A stretch of 53,569 nucleotides of DNA from JALZDI01 sp036259355 (GTDB lineage Bacteria > Actinomycetota > Actinomycetes > Propionibacteriales > Nocardioidaceae): the NCBI GenBank assembly GCA_036259355.1, contig DATABY010000108.1:1-53569 (forward strand), in the 5' to 3' direction. Positions 1 through 8,823 of this stretch are shown here, one piece after another (the first letter of the stretch is position 1; each line of letters starts with the position of its first letter). A program made the translations under genes and the position numbers. A model generated the notes under the pieces. The model had not been told where the DNA came from and did not search any database. It saw only the letters and a program-made list of their open reading frames with translations.

Positions 1-605
1 GCCGCCGCCATCAGGGCGGCGACCACGTTGTCGGAGTTGGAGTAGCGGTACGCCGAGCCCGGCGCGAACTCCGGGGCCTGGTCGGTGACGAACTCCAGCA
101 GCCGGCGCGGCGGCAGCGGCTGCGCGAGGTTCGCCCGCACGCGGTCGAGGAATTCCGGGTCGGCGGAGAAGTCCGGAAGGCCGCTGGTGTGGTGCAGCAC
201 CTGGCGCAGGGTGACGGGTGTCCACGCGTCCGGCGCCCACGGCAGCCGCTCGCCGATGGTGTCGTCGAGGGACAGCACGCCGTCGTCGACCAGCGAGAGG
301 GCGACGGCGCCGCTGTACGCCTTGGCCGTGCTCGCGATCCGCATGTGCAGGGCCGGCCCGGGGCGTGCCTCGGTCTCCACGTCGGCCGCACCGGCTCGCA
401 GCACCCGCCGGTCCGCGCCGCGCTGGACCACCATGACCACACCGGGCGGCCCCTGCGGGAGGTCCGCCAGCTCGTCGGCCGCCGCCTGCAGCTCCACCAT
501 CGCGCTGTCGTCCGGGGGCGGGGCGGGGTCACCCGCGGTGCACGCGGTCAGGACCACGGCCGAGGGAAGGAGCAGGGCAAGGGCGGTTCGCAAGAGCGCA
601 GGCAT
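1..605 (-). CDS. Serine hydrolase lipoprotein (class C beta-lactamase / DD-peptidase fold), 3' part outside the window
   Basis: About 201 residues are visible; the gene runs off the left edge of the window. The start is ATG with its last base at 605. An N-terminal hydrophobic segment ends in a lipobox (VLTAC, Cys22), so the protein is probably exported and lipid-anchored. S92-T-A-K95 matches the SxxK catalytic motif, and Y188-S-N190 matches the YxN motif of serine beta-lactamases and D-Ala-D-Ala carboxypeptidases; the HHTSGLPDF stretch at about 138-146 is typical of this fold. The third motif (KTG/HxG) would lie outside. It may be an esterase, a carboxypeptidase or a peptidase; the substrate cannot be told from what is visible. 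Confidence 0.88.
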   Translation of the reverse strand, partial: MPALLRTALALLLPSAVVLTACTAGDPAPPPDDSAMVELQAAADELADLPQGPPGVVMVVQRGADRRVLRAGAADVETEARPGPALHMRIASTAKAYSGAVALSLVDDGVLSLDDTIGERLPWAPDAWTPVTLRQVLHHTSGLPDFSADPEFLDRVRANLAQPLPPRRLLEFVTDQAPEFAPGSAYRYSNSDNVVAALMAA

Positions 606-625
606 GCCAGCATCCTCGCCTACCG

Positions 626-651
626 GCCGTTTCCGCGTACGCGGAAACGGC
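626..651. terminator. Perfect 26-bp palindrome between two minus-strand lipoprotein genes
   Basis: Two 13-base arms, starting GCCGTTTCCGCG and centred on TA at 638/639, pair without mismatch. The site lies 17 bp after the stop of the 668-1621 gene and 20 bp before the start of the serine hydrolase gene, both on the minus strand. No T run follows, as is common in actinobacterial terminators. It could instead be an operator in front of the serine hydrolase gene, since a palindrome without a loop is also a classic dimer-binding site. Confidence 0.55.
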
Positions 652-667
652 GTTTGTCGGCCGGCGG

Positions 668-1621
668 TCAGCCGAGCGTGCGGACCAGCTCCTTGGCCAG
701 CCTCACCTCGCCCGGCGTCGTGGGCACGCCCTCGGAGGAGAAGCCCTCGCCCGGCAGCGCGGTGACCTCGACCAGGGCATCGTCGACGAAGATCAGCAGG
801 TCGCCGGCATGGTTGTCCTGTGACCAGGCCTCCGCCGGGACCTGCGGCACCCGCTCGTACACCCGCGGGCTCAGGTTGGCGCGGAAGTTCGTGATCTGCA
901 CCGGGTCGGTGCGCGTCGTGACCACCACGTGGCCGGGCAGCCCGGCCCACGAGCACATCGCCGCGCTGCCGGAACCAGCGGAGCCGTCCTGCACGTGGGC
1001 GCTGCGAAGCCGGACCTCGGCGCCCATCGCGGCCGCGACGGCCCGCTCGTCGACACGGCTGCAGGGTCGCGGTGGGTCGGCGTCGGCCAGCTCGGGGTTC
1101 GCCGGCATGTTGTCGAGGACAGCCGTGGCGATGGCGTCCAGCGCGCGCCGGGGGAGGCGGTCGCCGGGGGAGTCGCGGGCCTCGACGGAGAGCACGACGC
1201 CGTTGTCGAAGGCCTGCAGCGTGCGTGACGTCAGCCCCTCGCGGGCGTACGCCGCCTCGCCCACGTCGACCTCGCGCGGGTCGTCGCCGGCAGCCGGACC
1301 GAAGGCGGCCTCGAACGTGTCCGCGGCCACCGGCCCCGGCGTCACCTGCACCTCCACCAGCGCGACGCCGAACTCCCGGCCCCACAGGCAGCTCTCGGTC
1401 GGCAGCGTCGGCGGGTCCAGCTCGCGGCCGACCACGCGCACCGGCTCGCCCACGGCTCGGCGCAGGGCCCTTCTGGCCACCAGCTTGCAGGCGTCGACGC
1501 GCACGACCTCGCCGGTGCGGGGCGGCGGCTCGCCCGCCGGGTCCCCGGCGGCGGAGTCGCCGCCGGAGCATCCCCCGGCCAGCAGGACGAGCGCCCCGAC
1601 CACACCGCACACGTGCCGCAT
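668..1621 (-). CDS. Putative lipoprotein with two DUF3558-like modules
   Basis: 317 residues. The N-terminus MRHVCGVVGALVLLAGGCSGG is a signal sequence with a lipobox-like end (Cys18), so the protein is probably a lipoprotein. The mature part looks like two copies of one module. Each has a Cys near the start (DACKLVARRAL; RPCSRVDERAV), a central C-x-W (ESCLWG; AMCSWAG), and a later stretch preceding a closing helix. The Cys / C-x-W pattern resembles DUF3558 actinobacterial lipoproteins; this is recognition by eye. Function is unknown. It is flanked on both sides by inverted repeats, so it is probably transcribed alone. Confidence 0.72.
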   Translation of the reverse strand: MRHVCGVVGALVLLAGGCSGGDSAAGDPAGEPPPRTGEVVRVDACKLVARRALRRAVGEPVRVVGRELDPPTLPTESCLWGREFGVALVEVQVTPGPVAADTFEAAFGPAAGDDPREVDVGEAAYAREGLTSRTLQAFDNGVVLSVEARDSPGDRLPRRALDAIATAVLDNMPANPELADADPPRPCSRVDERAVAAAMGAEVRLRSAHVQDGSAGSGSAAMCSWAGLPGHVVVTTRTDPVQITNFRANLSPRVYERVPQVPAEAWSQDNHAGDLLIFVDDALVEVTALPGEGFSSEGVPTTPGEVRLAKELVRTLG

Positions 1622-1656
1622 GCCGGGAGGGTAGCCGCAACCCGCATCGGCGCTCG

Positions 1657-1704
1657 CGCCGAGATTGCAGAAGTCCCTACGGGAGCACTTCTGCGATCTC
1701 GGCG
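1657..1704. terminator. Strong inverted repeat (18-bp arms) after the EF-G-like gene
   Basis: The arms 1657-1674 and 1687-1704 pair at 17 of 18 positions plus one G-T wobble, with a further short inner stem (TCCC/GGGA) around a 3-base loop. The repeat lies between the stop of the minus-strand EF-G-like gene (1721) and the start of the next minus-strand gene (1621), as expected of an intrinsic terminator. Such long, near-perfect arms could also belong to a dispersed palindromic repeat family. Confidence 0.65.
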
Positions 1705-1720
1705 TGAAGGATGGGCGGGC

Positions 1721-3865
1721 TCAGTCGCCCGAGCGCTTCACCTTCGCGGCCAGGTTGTGCGGCATGGGCTCGTAGCGCCGGAACTCGCGGCTGAAGGTGC
1801 CGGTGCCGTGACTGATCGAGCGCAGGTCGGTGGCGTAGCGCACGATCTCGGTCTGCGGCACCTCCGCCTTGATCATGGTGCGGCCCGAGCCGACCGTCTC
1901 CGTGCCCAGCACCCGCGCGCGCCGGCTGGACAGGTCACCCATGACGGCGCCCACGTAGTCGTCGTCGACCAGCACGTGCACCTCGTCGTAGGGCTCGAGG
2001 AGGTTGATGTCCCCGTTCTCCGCGGCGTCCTTCAGCGCCAGCCCGCCGGCGGTCTGGAAGGCCATGTCGGACGAGTCGACGCTGTGCGCCTTGCCGTCGA
2101 AGAGCGTCACCTCGAGGTCGACCACCGGGTAGCCGGCGAGCAACCCCTTCTCCAGCTGGGCCCGCACCCCCTTCTCGACGCTGGGGATGAACTGGCGCGG
2201 CACCGACCCGCCGACCACCTTGTCGACGAAGGAGAATCCGGCGCCGGTCTCCAGCGGCTTCACCTCGACGTCGCAGACGGCGTACTGACCGTGTCCGCCG
2301 GACTGCTTCACGTGCCGCCCGTGGCCCTTGACCGGCCGGCCGAACGTCTCGCGCAGCGGCACGCGGAGGTCCACCTGGTCCACCTGCACGCCGTACCGGT
2401 TGGCCAGCCGGTCCAGGACGACGTCGGCGTGGGCCTCGCCCATGCACCACAGCACCAGCTGGTGGGTCTCGGCGTTGTGCTCGATGCGCAACGTGGGGTC
2501 CTCGGCCGCGATCCTGGTCAGGCCCTGGGAGAGCTTGTCCTCGTCGGCCTTGGCGTGCGCCTCGACCGCCACCGGCAGCAGCGGCTCGGGCATCGCCCAC
2601 GGCTCCATCAGCAGCGGGTTGTCCTTGTCCGACAGCGTGTCGCCGGTCTCCGCGCGGCTCAGCTTGGCGACCGCGCAGATGTCGCCGGCGACGCACTGTG
2701 CGAGGGTGCGCTGCGTCCGGCCGAGCGGTGCCGAGAGCGCGCCGATGCGCTCGTCCTCGTCGTGGTCCTCGTGCCCGCGGTCGGCACCGAGGAACTGTGC
2801 GGAGTGGCCGGACACGTGCACGGTCGCGTCCGGACGCAGCGTGCCGGAGAAGACGCGGACGAGGCTGATCCGGCCGACGTAGGGGTCGGAGGTCGTCTTG
2901 ACCACCTCGGCGAGCAGCGTGCCGTCGGGGTCGCAGGTCAGTCCGTCCACGGACTTGCCGACGGTGGTGTAGACGGGCGGGAACGTGTGCTCCGGCGGGG
3001 AGGGGAACGCGCTGGTCATCAGGTCCAGCAGCTCGTGCGTGCCCACGCCGGTGTTGGCGCAGACCGGCAGGACCGGGAACAGCGAGGCCCGGGCGACGGC
3101 GGTCTCGAGGTCGTCGATGAGCAGCTTGGGGTCGATCTCCTCACCGCTCATGTAGCGGTCCATGAGGGTCTCGTCCTCCGACTCCTCGATCACGCCCTCG
3201 ATCAGCGACCCACGCGCCGCCTCGATCTCCAGCGACTCCTCCTCGCTCGGGCGGCGCTTGGTGCGCTTGCCGGCGTCGTAGGCGGACACGTTCTGCGTGA
3301 GCATCCCGGCGAGGTTGGTCTCGTCGAGGGGGAGGTACGCCGGCAGAACCTTGTCTCCGAAGGCCTGCTGCGCCTGCTCGAGCACGCCGGTGTAGTCGGC
3401 GCGGGCGTGGTCGAGCTTGGTGATCACCACGGCACGCGGCATGCCGACCGCGGCGCACTCCTGCCACACGGCACGCGTGGCCGCGTCCACGCCCTCGTTG
3501 GCCGCGATCACGAACAGCGCGCAGTCGGCCGCGCGCAGACCGGCGCGAAGCTCGCCGACGTAGTCGACATAGCCCGGGGTGTCGAGGAGGTTGACCTTCA
3601 CGCCCTCGTGCGACAGCGGCGCGAGCGACAGCGCCACGGACCGCTCCTGGCGGTGCTCCACGTCGTCGAAGTCGCTGACCGTGGTGCCGTCCTGGACGGA
3701 GCCGAGCCGCGTCAGTAGCCCTGCGGCGACGAGGAGGCTCTCGACCAGCATGGTCTTGCCGGATCCGGACGGGCCGACCAGCACGACGTTGCGGATGACG
3801 TCGGGCCGGTCGCCCGCCGGCGCCTCTCCCGCGGCTCCGGCGACGGGGTGTGTCTTGTCTGCCAT
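1721..3865 (-). CDS. EF-G-like translational GTPase (EF-G2 type)
   Basis: 714 residues from the ATG ending at 3865, chosen because AGGAGG lies about 7 bases upstream; an in-frame ATG 29 codons earlier has no such site. It has the EF-G domain order: GTPase domain with P-loop GPSGSGKT (31-38), DTPGY (95-99) and ITKLD (148-152), then EF-G domains II-V. The usual NKxD guanine-specificity motif reads TKLD. It resembles the second, non-canonical EF-G of actinobacteria (FusA2/EF-G2), whose role is not settled, rather than the ribosomal translocase usually found beside rpsL-rpsG and tuf. It is a single-gene unit, divergent from pgsA. Confidence 0.88.
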   Translation of the reverse strand: MADKTHPVAGAAGEAPAGDRPDVIRNVVLVGPSGSGKTMLVESLLVAAGLLTRLGSVQDGTTVSDFDDVEHRQERSVALSLAPLSHEGVKVNLLDTPGYVDYVGELRAGLRAADCALFVIAANEGVDAATRAVWQECAAVGMPRAVVITKLDHARADYTGVLEQAQQAFGDKVLPAYLPLDETNLAGMLTQNVSAYDAGKRTKRRPSEEESLEIEAARGSLIEGVIEESEDETLMDRYMSGEEIDPKLLIDDLETAVARASLFPVLPVCANTGVGTHELLDLMTSAFPSPPEHTFPPVYTTVGKSVDGLTCDPDGTLLAEVVKTTSDPYVGRISLVRVFSGTLRPDATVHVSGHSAQFLGADRGHEDHDEDERIGALSAPLGRTQRTLAQCVAGDICAVAKLSRAETGDTLSDKDNPLLMEPWAMPEPLLPVAVEAHAKADEDKLSQGLTRIAAEDPTLRIEHNAETHQLVLWCMGEAHADVVLDRLANRYGVQVDQVDLRVPLRETFGRPVKGHGRHVKQSGGHGQYAVCDVEVKPLETGAGFSFVDKVVGGSVPRQFIPSVEKGVRAQLEKGLLAGYPVVDLEVTLFDGKAHSVDSSDMAFQTAGGLALKDAAENGDINLLEPYDEVHVLVDDDYVGAVMGDLSSRRARVLGTETVGSGRTMIKAEVPQTEIVRYATDLRSISHGTGTFSREFRRYEPMPHNLAAKVKRSGD

Positions 3866-4026
3866 CTGCTGCCTCCTGCGCTCTACCGCGCTCCGCTCGC
3901 GCGCATCGTGACCCCACCTTTCACCCGGCCACACCCGGGGCACAAGGGCCAACCGGACCCCGCTGCGAGCCGGCTCGTGGGTAGCATCAGGCCCACCCGA
4001 CCCCTGGCCAGAAAGCCCTTGTCGCC

Positions 4027-4632
4027 ATGCTCGAACGGTTTCGCGCGCTCTTCGCGCGGCTGATCGCGCCGGTCGCCCGCTTGCTGTTGCGGGTGGGTGT
4101 CAGCCCGGACGCGGTCACGCTCGTCGGGACACTGGGGGTCTCCGTGGGGGCGCTCGCCTTCTTCCCGCGCGGCGAGCTCGCGCTCGGGGTGCTGGTCGTG
4201 ACCGCGTTCGTCTTCTCCGACATGGTCGACGGGACCATGGCCCGGCTGTCCGGCCGGCAGTCGTCGTGGGGCGCGTTCCTCGACTCCACCCTGGACCGGA
4301 TCGGAGACGCCGCCGTGTTCGCGGGGCTGGTGCTGTGGTTCGCCGGAGGCGGTGACGACCTGTGGCTGGCGGGGCTGGCGCTGTACTGCCTGGTGACGGG
4401 GAACCTGACGTCGTACGCCCGCGCCCGGGCGGAGGCGCTCGGCATGCAGGCCAAGGTGGGTGTGGCCGAGCGTGCCGACCGGCTGGTGCTGATCCTGGTC
4501 GCGACCTTCTTCGCCGGGGTCCTCGACTTCCTTCCGCTGCTGGTCGCGGCGCTGGTGCTGCTGGCCGTGGCGAGCACGGTGACCGTCGCCCAGCGCATGC
4601 TCGTCGTACGCCGGCAGGCTCTCGCCGGATGA
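4027..4632 (+). CDS. pgsA: CDP-alcohol phosphatidyltransferase, probable phosphatidylinositol phosphate synthase
   Basis: 201 residues, several membrane segments. The family signature D-x2-DG-x2-AR-x8-G-x3-D-x3-D is complete: D65, D68-G69, A72-R73, G82, D86, D90. The family transfers a phosphatidyl group from CDP-diacylglycerol to an alcohol at the cytoplasmic membrane. The next two genes encode a PIM acyltransferase and a PimA-like mannosyltransferase, and the three overlap by ATGA junctions. That context points to inositol phosphate as acceptor (PgsA1/PIP synthase) rather than glycerol phosphate. The start ATG lies 161 bp from the divergent EF-G-like gene. Confidence 0.9.
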   Translation: MLERFRALFARLIAPVARLLLRVGVSPDAVTLVGTLGVSVGALAFFPRGELALGVLVVTAFVFSDMVDGTMARLSGRQSSWGAFLDSTLDRIGDAAVFAGLVLWFAGGGDDLWLAGLALYCLVTGNLTSYARARAEALGMQAKVGVAERADRLVLILVATFFAGVLDFLPLLVAALVLLAVASTVTVAQRMLVVRRQALAG

Positions 4633-5528
4633 GGCGGGCCGTCGTCGACTCCGCGTACGGGCTCGGCTGGTCGCTGACCAAGCGGCTGCCCGAACCGGTC
4701 GCGATGGCCGCGTTCGCGCGACTGGGAGACCAGATGTGGCGCCGGCGTGGCCGCAGCGTGCTGCGGCTGGAGGCGAACCTGCGGCGTGCCCGCCCCGAGG
4801 CGTCACCGGCCGAGCTCGGCGAGCTCTCCCGCGCAGCCGTGCGGTCCTACACCCGCTACTGGTGCGAGGCCTTCCGGCTGCCGGTGTGGCCGCGTGAGCG
4901 GGTGCTCGAGCGGGTGGTGGTCCACGACGAGCACATCCTGCGTCAGGCGTACGCGCAGGGGTGCGGTGTGGTCGCCGCGCTGCCGCACCTGGCGAACTGG
5001 GACCTCGCCGGCGCGTGGGCCTGCCTGTCCGGGATGCCGCTGACCACCGTCGCCGAGCGACTGGAGCCGGAGCGGCTGTTCCAGCGGTTCGTGGCCTACC
5101 GCGAGCGTCTCGGGATGGAGGTGCTGCCGCTGACCGGTGGCAGCGGCTCCCCGATCCGGACGCTGCTGGACCGGGCACGCGCCGGCCGGCTGATCTGTCT
5201 GGTGGCCGACCGCGACCTCACGACGAGCGGCGTGGAGGTCGAGCTGCTGGGGGAGCGGGCGCGGTTGCCCGCCGGACCCGCGATGGTGGCCCGGACAACC
5301 GGGGCGACGCTGCTGCCGGTGACCCTCGCCTACGAGGGGCCGCAGCTGCACGTCACCATCCACCCGCCGGTCGAGCCGGTGGCGGGCCGCGACGGTGTGC
5401 GGGCGATGACCCAGCATGTGGCCGACACGTTCACCAAGGGCATCCGCGCCCAACCGCAGGACTGGCACATGCTGCAGAAGGTCTTCGTCGACGATCTGGG
5501 CGGCGGCGAGCCGGAGCCGCCGCGATGA
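4629..5528 (+). CDS. Phosphatidylinositol mannoside acyltransferase (PatA-like, LpxL/HtrB family)
   Basis: 299 residues starting at the ATG that overlaps the pgsA stop (ATGA). The catalytic HxxxxD motif of LpxL-type acyltransferases is H120-LANW-D125. The family transfers an acyl chain to a sugar-containing lipid on the cytoplasmic side of the membrane. The actinobacterial member between pgsA and pimA acylates mannose of phosphatidylinositol monomannoside. Its stop overlaps the pimA start by ATGA, so the three genes are probably translationally coupled. The length is normal for the family. Confidence 0.9.
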   Translation: MRRAVVDSAYGLGWSLTKRLPEPVAMAAFARLGDQMWRRRGRSVLRLEANLRRARPEASPAELGELSRAAVRSYTRYWCEAFRLPVWPRERVLERVVVHDEHILRQAYAQGCGVVAALPHLANWDLAGAWACLSGMPLTTVAERLEPERLFQRFVAYRERLGMEVLPLTGGSGSPIRTLLDRARAGRLICLVADRDLTTSGVEVELLGERARLPAGPAMVARTTGATLLPVTLAYEGPQLHVTIHPPVEPVAGRDGVRAMTQHVADTFTKGIRAQPQDWHMLQKVFVDDLGGGEPEPPR

Positions 5529-6655
5529 GGATCGGACTGGTGTGCCCCTACTCCCTCGACGTGCCCGGCGGAGTGCAGAACCACGTGCGCGACCTGGCCG
5601 AGGCGCTCATCGGAGGCGGCCACACCGTCTCCGTGCTCGCTCCGGCGGACGACGACGACGCACTGCCGGGCTACGTCGTGCCCGCCGGGCGCGCCGTGCC
5701 GGTGCCCTACAACGGCTCCGTGGCGCGGCTCGCGTTCGGGCCGTTGTCCGCGACCCGGGTGCGCCGGTGGCTCGCCGACGGCCGGTTCGACGTGCTGCAC
5801 ATCCACGAGCCGGTGGTGCCGAGCGTGTCGCTGCTCGCGCTGTGGGCGGCCAGCGGGCCCATCGTCGGCACCTTCCACACCTCGATGGGCCGCTCCCGCG
5901 CCATGCTCTCGGCGGCGGCGATCCTGCGGCCGTCGATGGAAAAGCTCGCCGGGCGGATCGCCGTCTCCGAGCACGCCAGGTCGACGCTGGTGCAGCACTT
6001 CGGCGGTGAGCCGGTGATCATCCCCAACGGGTTGTACGTCGACCGGTTCGGCGACGCCAGGCGCTCCCCGCGCTGGGAGAGCGAGGGCGGCACGCTGGTG
6101 TTCCTCGGCCGCATGGACGAGCCGCGCAAGGGCCTGACCACCCTGCTGGAGGCGCTGCCGGCCATCGTGCAGGCCCGTCCGGGCGCGCACCTGTACGTCG
6201 CCGGGCGGGGCGACATCGACGACGTGCGGCGCGAGGTCCCCCGCGAGCACCGGGAGCACGTGACCTTCCTCGGCCTCGTGGACGAACGGACCCGTGGCGA
6301 GCTGCTGGCCTCGGCCGACCTCTACGTGGCGCCGAACACCGGCGGCGAGAGCTTCGGGATCATCCTGGTGGAGGCGATGGCCGCGGGGGCGCCGGTGCTG
6401 GCCAGCGACCTGGCCGCGTTCCGGCGGGTGCTCGACGACGGACGGCTCGGCACCCTGTTCCCGGTCGGCGACGCCCGCGCCCTGGCGCGGGAGGCGGTCG
6501 ACCTCCTGGCCGACGACGTGCGGCGCGGCATGGTGCGCAAGGCCGCCTCGGTGGCCGTACGCCGCTACGACTGGTCGGTGCTGGTGCGCGACATCGTCCG
6601 GGTGTACGAGACGGTCCACGACGGCGCCGGAGTCGTGGCGCCCGAGGAGCGCTGA
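5525..6655 (+). CDS. pimA: GDP-mannose:phosphatidylinositol alpha-mannosyltransferase (PimA-like, GT4)
   Basis: 376 residues from the ATG overlapping the previous stop. The GT-B fold begins with the donor/acceptor loop PGGVQNH (14-20). The C-terminal half carries the GT4 signature (NTGGESFGIILVEAMAAG), including the E-x7-E pair that binds the nucleotide sugar. PimA starts PIM synthesis by adding mannose from GDP-mannose to phosphatidylinositol at the inner leaflet. The assignment relies on both sequence and the pgsA-patA-pimA cluster. The stop overlaps the next start. Confidence 0.92.
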   Translation: MRIGLVCPYSLDVPGGVQNHVRDLAEALIGGGHTVSVLAPADDDDALPGYVVPAGRAVPVPYNGSVARLAFGPLSATRVRRWLADGRFDVLHIHEPVVPSVSLLALWAASGPIVGTFHTSMGRSRAMLSAAAILRPSMEKLAGRIAVSEHARSTLVQHFGGEPVIIPNGLYVDRFGDARRSPRWESEGGTLVFLGRMDEPRKGLTTLLEALPAIVQARPGAHLYVAGRGDIDDVRREVPREHREHVTFLGLVDERTRGELLASADLYVAPNTGGESFGIILVEAMAAGAPVLASDLAAFRRVLDDGRLGTLFPVGDARALAREAVDLLADDVRRGMVRKAASVAVRRYDWSVLVRDIVRVYETVHDGAGVVAPEER

Positions 6656-7182
6656 TGGAGTGGCTGGTCCTCGCGGCGGCGATCCTCGTGGGGTTCGCCG
6701 TACTGCTGTCGTGGACGGCAGGCCGGGTGGACCGGCTGCACCACCGGGTCAACGGCGCCCGGGCCGGGCTGGAGGCGCAGCTGATGCACCGGTCCGGCGC
6801 GTCCCTGGAGCTGGCAGCGACCGGGCTGCTCGACCCGGCGCGCTCGCTGCTGCTGCTCGACGCCGCCCACCAGGCCCGGGCGAGCGACCAGCCCGACCGT
6901 GAGCTGGCCGAGTCCGACCTGAGCCGCGCGCTGGTCGCGTCCCTCGGTGACGAGGCGGAGATCGCCCGGCTGCAGGAGCATCCCGAGGCGCGCGAGCTGC
7001 TGGGGGAGCTGGGCAACGCCTGCCGCAAGGTGGAGCTGTCGCGCCGGTTCCACAACGACGTGGTGGCCTCGGCCCTGGCACTGCGGCGCAACCGCGTGGT
7101 GCGCTGGTTCGGCCTGGCCGGCCACGCCGAGATGCCGGCCATGGTGGAGCTGGACGACAGCTGGCCGTCGACGCTGCCCTGA
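6655..7182 (+). CDS. Conserved membrane-anchored protein of unknown function, pimA operon
   Basis: 175 residues, ATG overlapping the pimA stop. Residues about 3-22 form one transmembrane segment, so the protein is probably anchored with a soluble C-terminal part. That part is helical and charged, with R-x-N-G-A-R-A-G-L-E (about 29-38) and a C-terminal RRNRVVRWFGL. The topology and the NGARAGL stretch are somewhat reminiscent of LemA-like proteins, but I would not assign that family. Position suggests a link to PIM or envelope metabolism; function unknown. Confidence 0.8.
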   Translation: MEWLVLAAAILVGFAVLLSWTAGRVDRLHHRVNGARAGLEAQLMHRSGASLELAATGLLDPARSLLLLDAAHQARASDQPDRELAESDLSRALVASLGDEAEIARLQEHPEARELLGELGNACRKVELSRRFHNDVVASALALRRNRVVRWFGLAGHAEMPAMVELDDSWPSTLP

Positions 7183-7235
7183 CGCCCTCCGCCGTCCGTG
7201 CCGGACGCTCGCGTGAACGGGAGCGGAGCGCCGAC

Positions 7236-7241
7236 TACGAT
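7236..7241 (+). promoter_or_regulatory. Candidate -10 box (TACGAT) for pdxS
   Basis: TACGAT fits the actinobacterial TAnnnT -10 pattern and lies 38 bp before the pdxS GTG. No convincing -35 element is visible. A short stem (CGTCCG/CGGACG, 7193-7207) just upstream could end the pimA transcript. Confidence 0.4.
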
Positions 7242-7279
7242 GGGGCAGCCCCACCCAAACGCATGTACCGAGGTTGATC

Positions 7280-8208
<929 letters not shown>

Positions 8209-8212
<4 letters not shown>

Positions 8213-8790
8213 CGTCCGGGGTGGGTCTGCCCGACACCGAGGCGCTGGACCGGCTGCGTGCCTTCGCGCGCGTGCAGGTCCGCTCCGGCTATCTGGCGGA
8301 CTCCACCGTGCGCGACGAGGTGGTCGAGGCCGCCCGTGACGACCTGTCCCGGGGCAGCGACGCCGAGGCGCTGGCCGCCGAGGTGGTGCGGGACGAGATC
8401 GACGCGCTGGAGTCCGAGCAGGCGACCTGGCCGGAGACCACCGACGTCGACCGGCTCGAGGCCGCCTTCACCGACCTCGAGGCGCACGGCCTGCTGGTAC
8501 TGCGCGCGTGCGAGGACCACTGGGACGCGACCGCGGCGCTGACGCGGCTGGACGAGGCCGGGCAGTCGGTCCCCGGGGTGCTGTTCTTCTCCCACACCGA
8601 CGTGTGGCACGCCGTCGACCACGGCATGCTGGAGCTCAACCTGTGGCACGGCGACACCGCCAACGTCGCCGTCGGCGACGAACTGCTCGGGCTGGTGCTG
8701 CGCGCCCTCGGCGGGCACGGCCTGCAGGCGGCGTTCGACGAGGGCCGTATCGAGACCACGCTGACCTGGCAGCGTCGCCGTCACGGCTGA
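8209..8790 (+). CDS. DUF6891-like hypothetical protein between pdxS and pdxT
   Basis: 193 residues from a GTG that overlaps the pdxS stop (GTGA); a GTG at 8221 is an alternative. No signal peptide or membrane segment. The C-terminal half, with VLFFSHTDVWHAV, a short beta stretch (MLELNLWHG) and VGDELLGLVLRALGGHGL, resembles DUF6891, an actinobacterial family of unknown function. In several actinobacteria a TesB-like thioesterase occupies this slot, so this is a lineage-specific replacement. Translational coupling to pdxS is likely; a role in PLP metabolism is only suggested by position. Confidence 0.78.
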
Positions 8791-8817
8791 CCGGGCGTTG
8801 CCCCCTCCTCCTACGAT
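8788..8817 (+). promoter_or_regulatory. Candidate promoter of pdxT giving a leaderless mRNA
   Basis: TGACCG (8788-8793) and TACGAT (8812-8817) are 18 bp apart. The -10 box ends 6 bases before the pdxT GTG, so transcription would begin at or next to the start codon. No Shine-Dalgarno sequence is present, which fits a leaderless message. Confidence 0.45.
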
Positions 8818-8823
8818 GGGACG

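Noticed and set aside
1613..3718. Open plus-strand frame of about 700 codons opposite the EF-G-like gene
   Set aside because: The minus-strand protein has clear GTPase motifs and a perfect ribosome binding site; the plus frame has neither.
7193..7207. Short CGTCCG/CGGACG stem before pdxS as a terminator
   Set aside because: Only six base pairs with a 3-base loop and no other support; such stems arise often by chance at this GC content.
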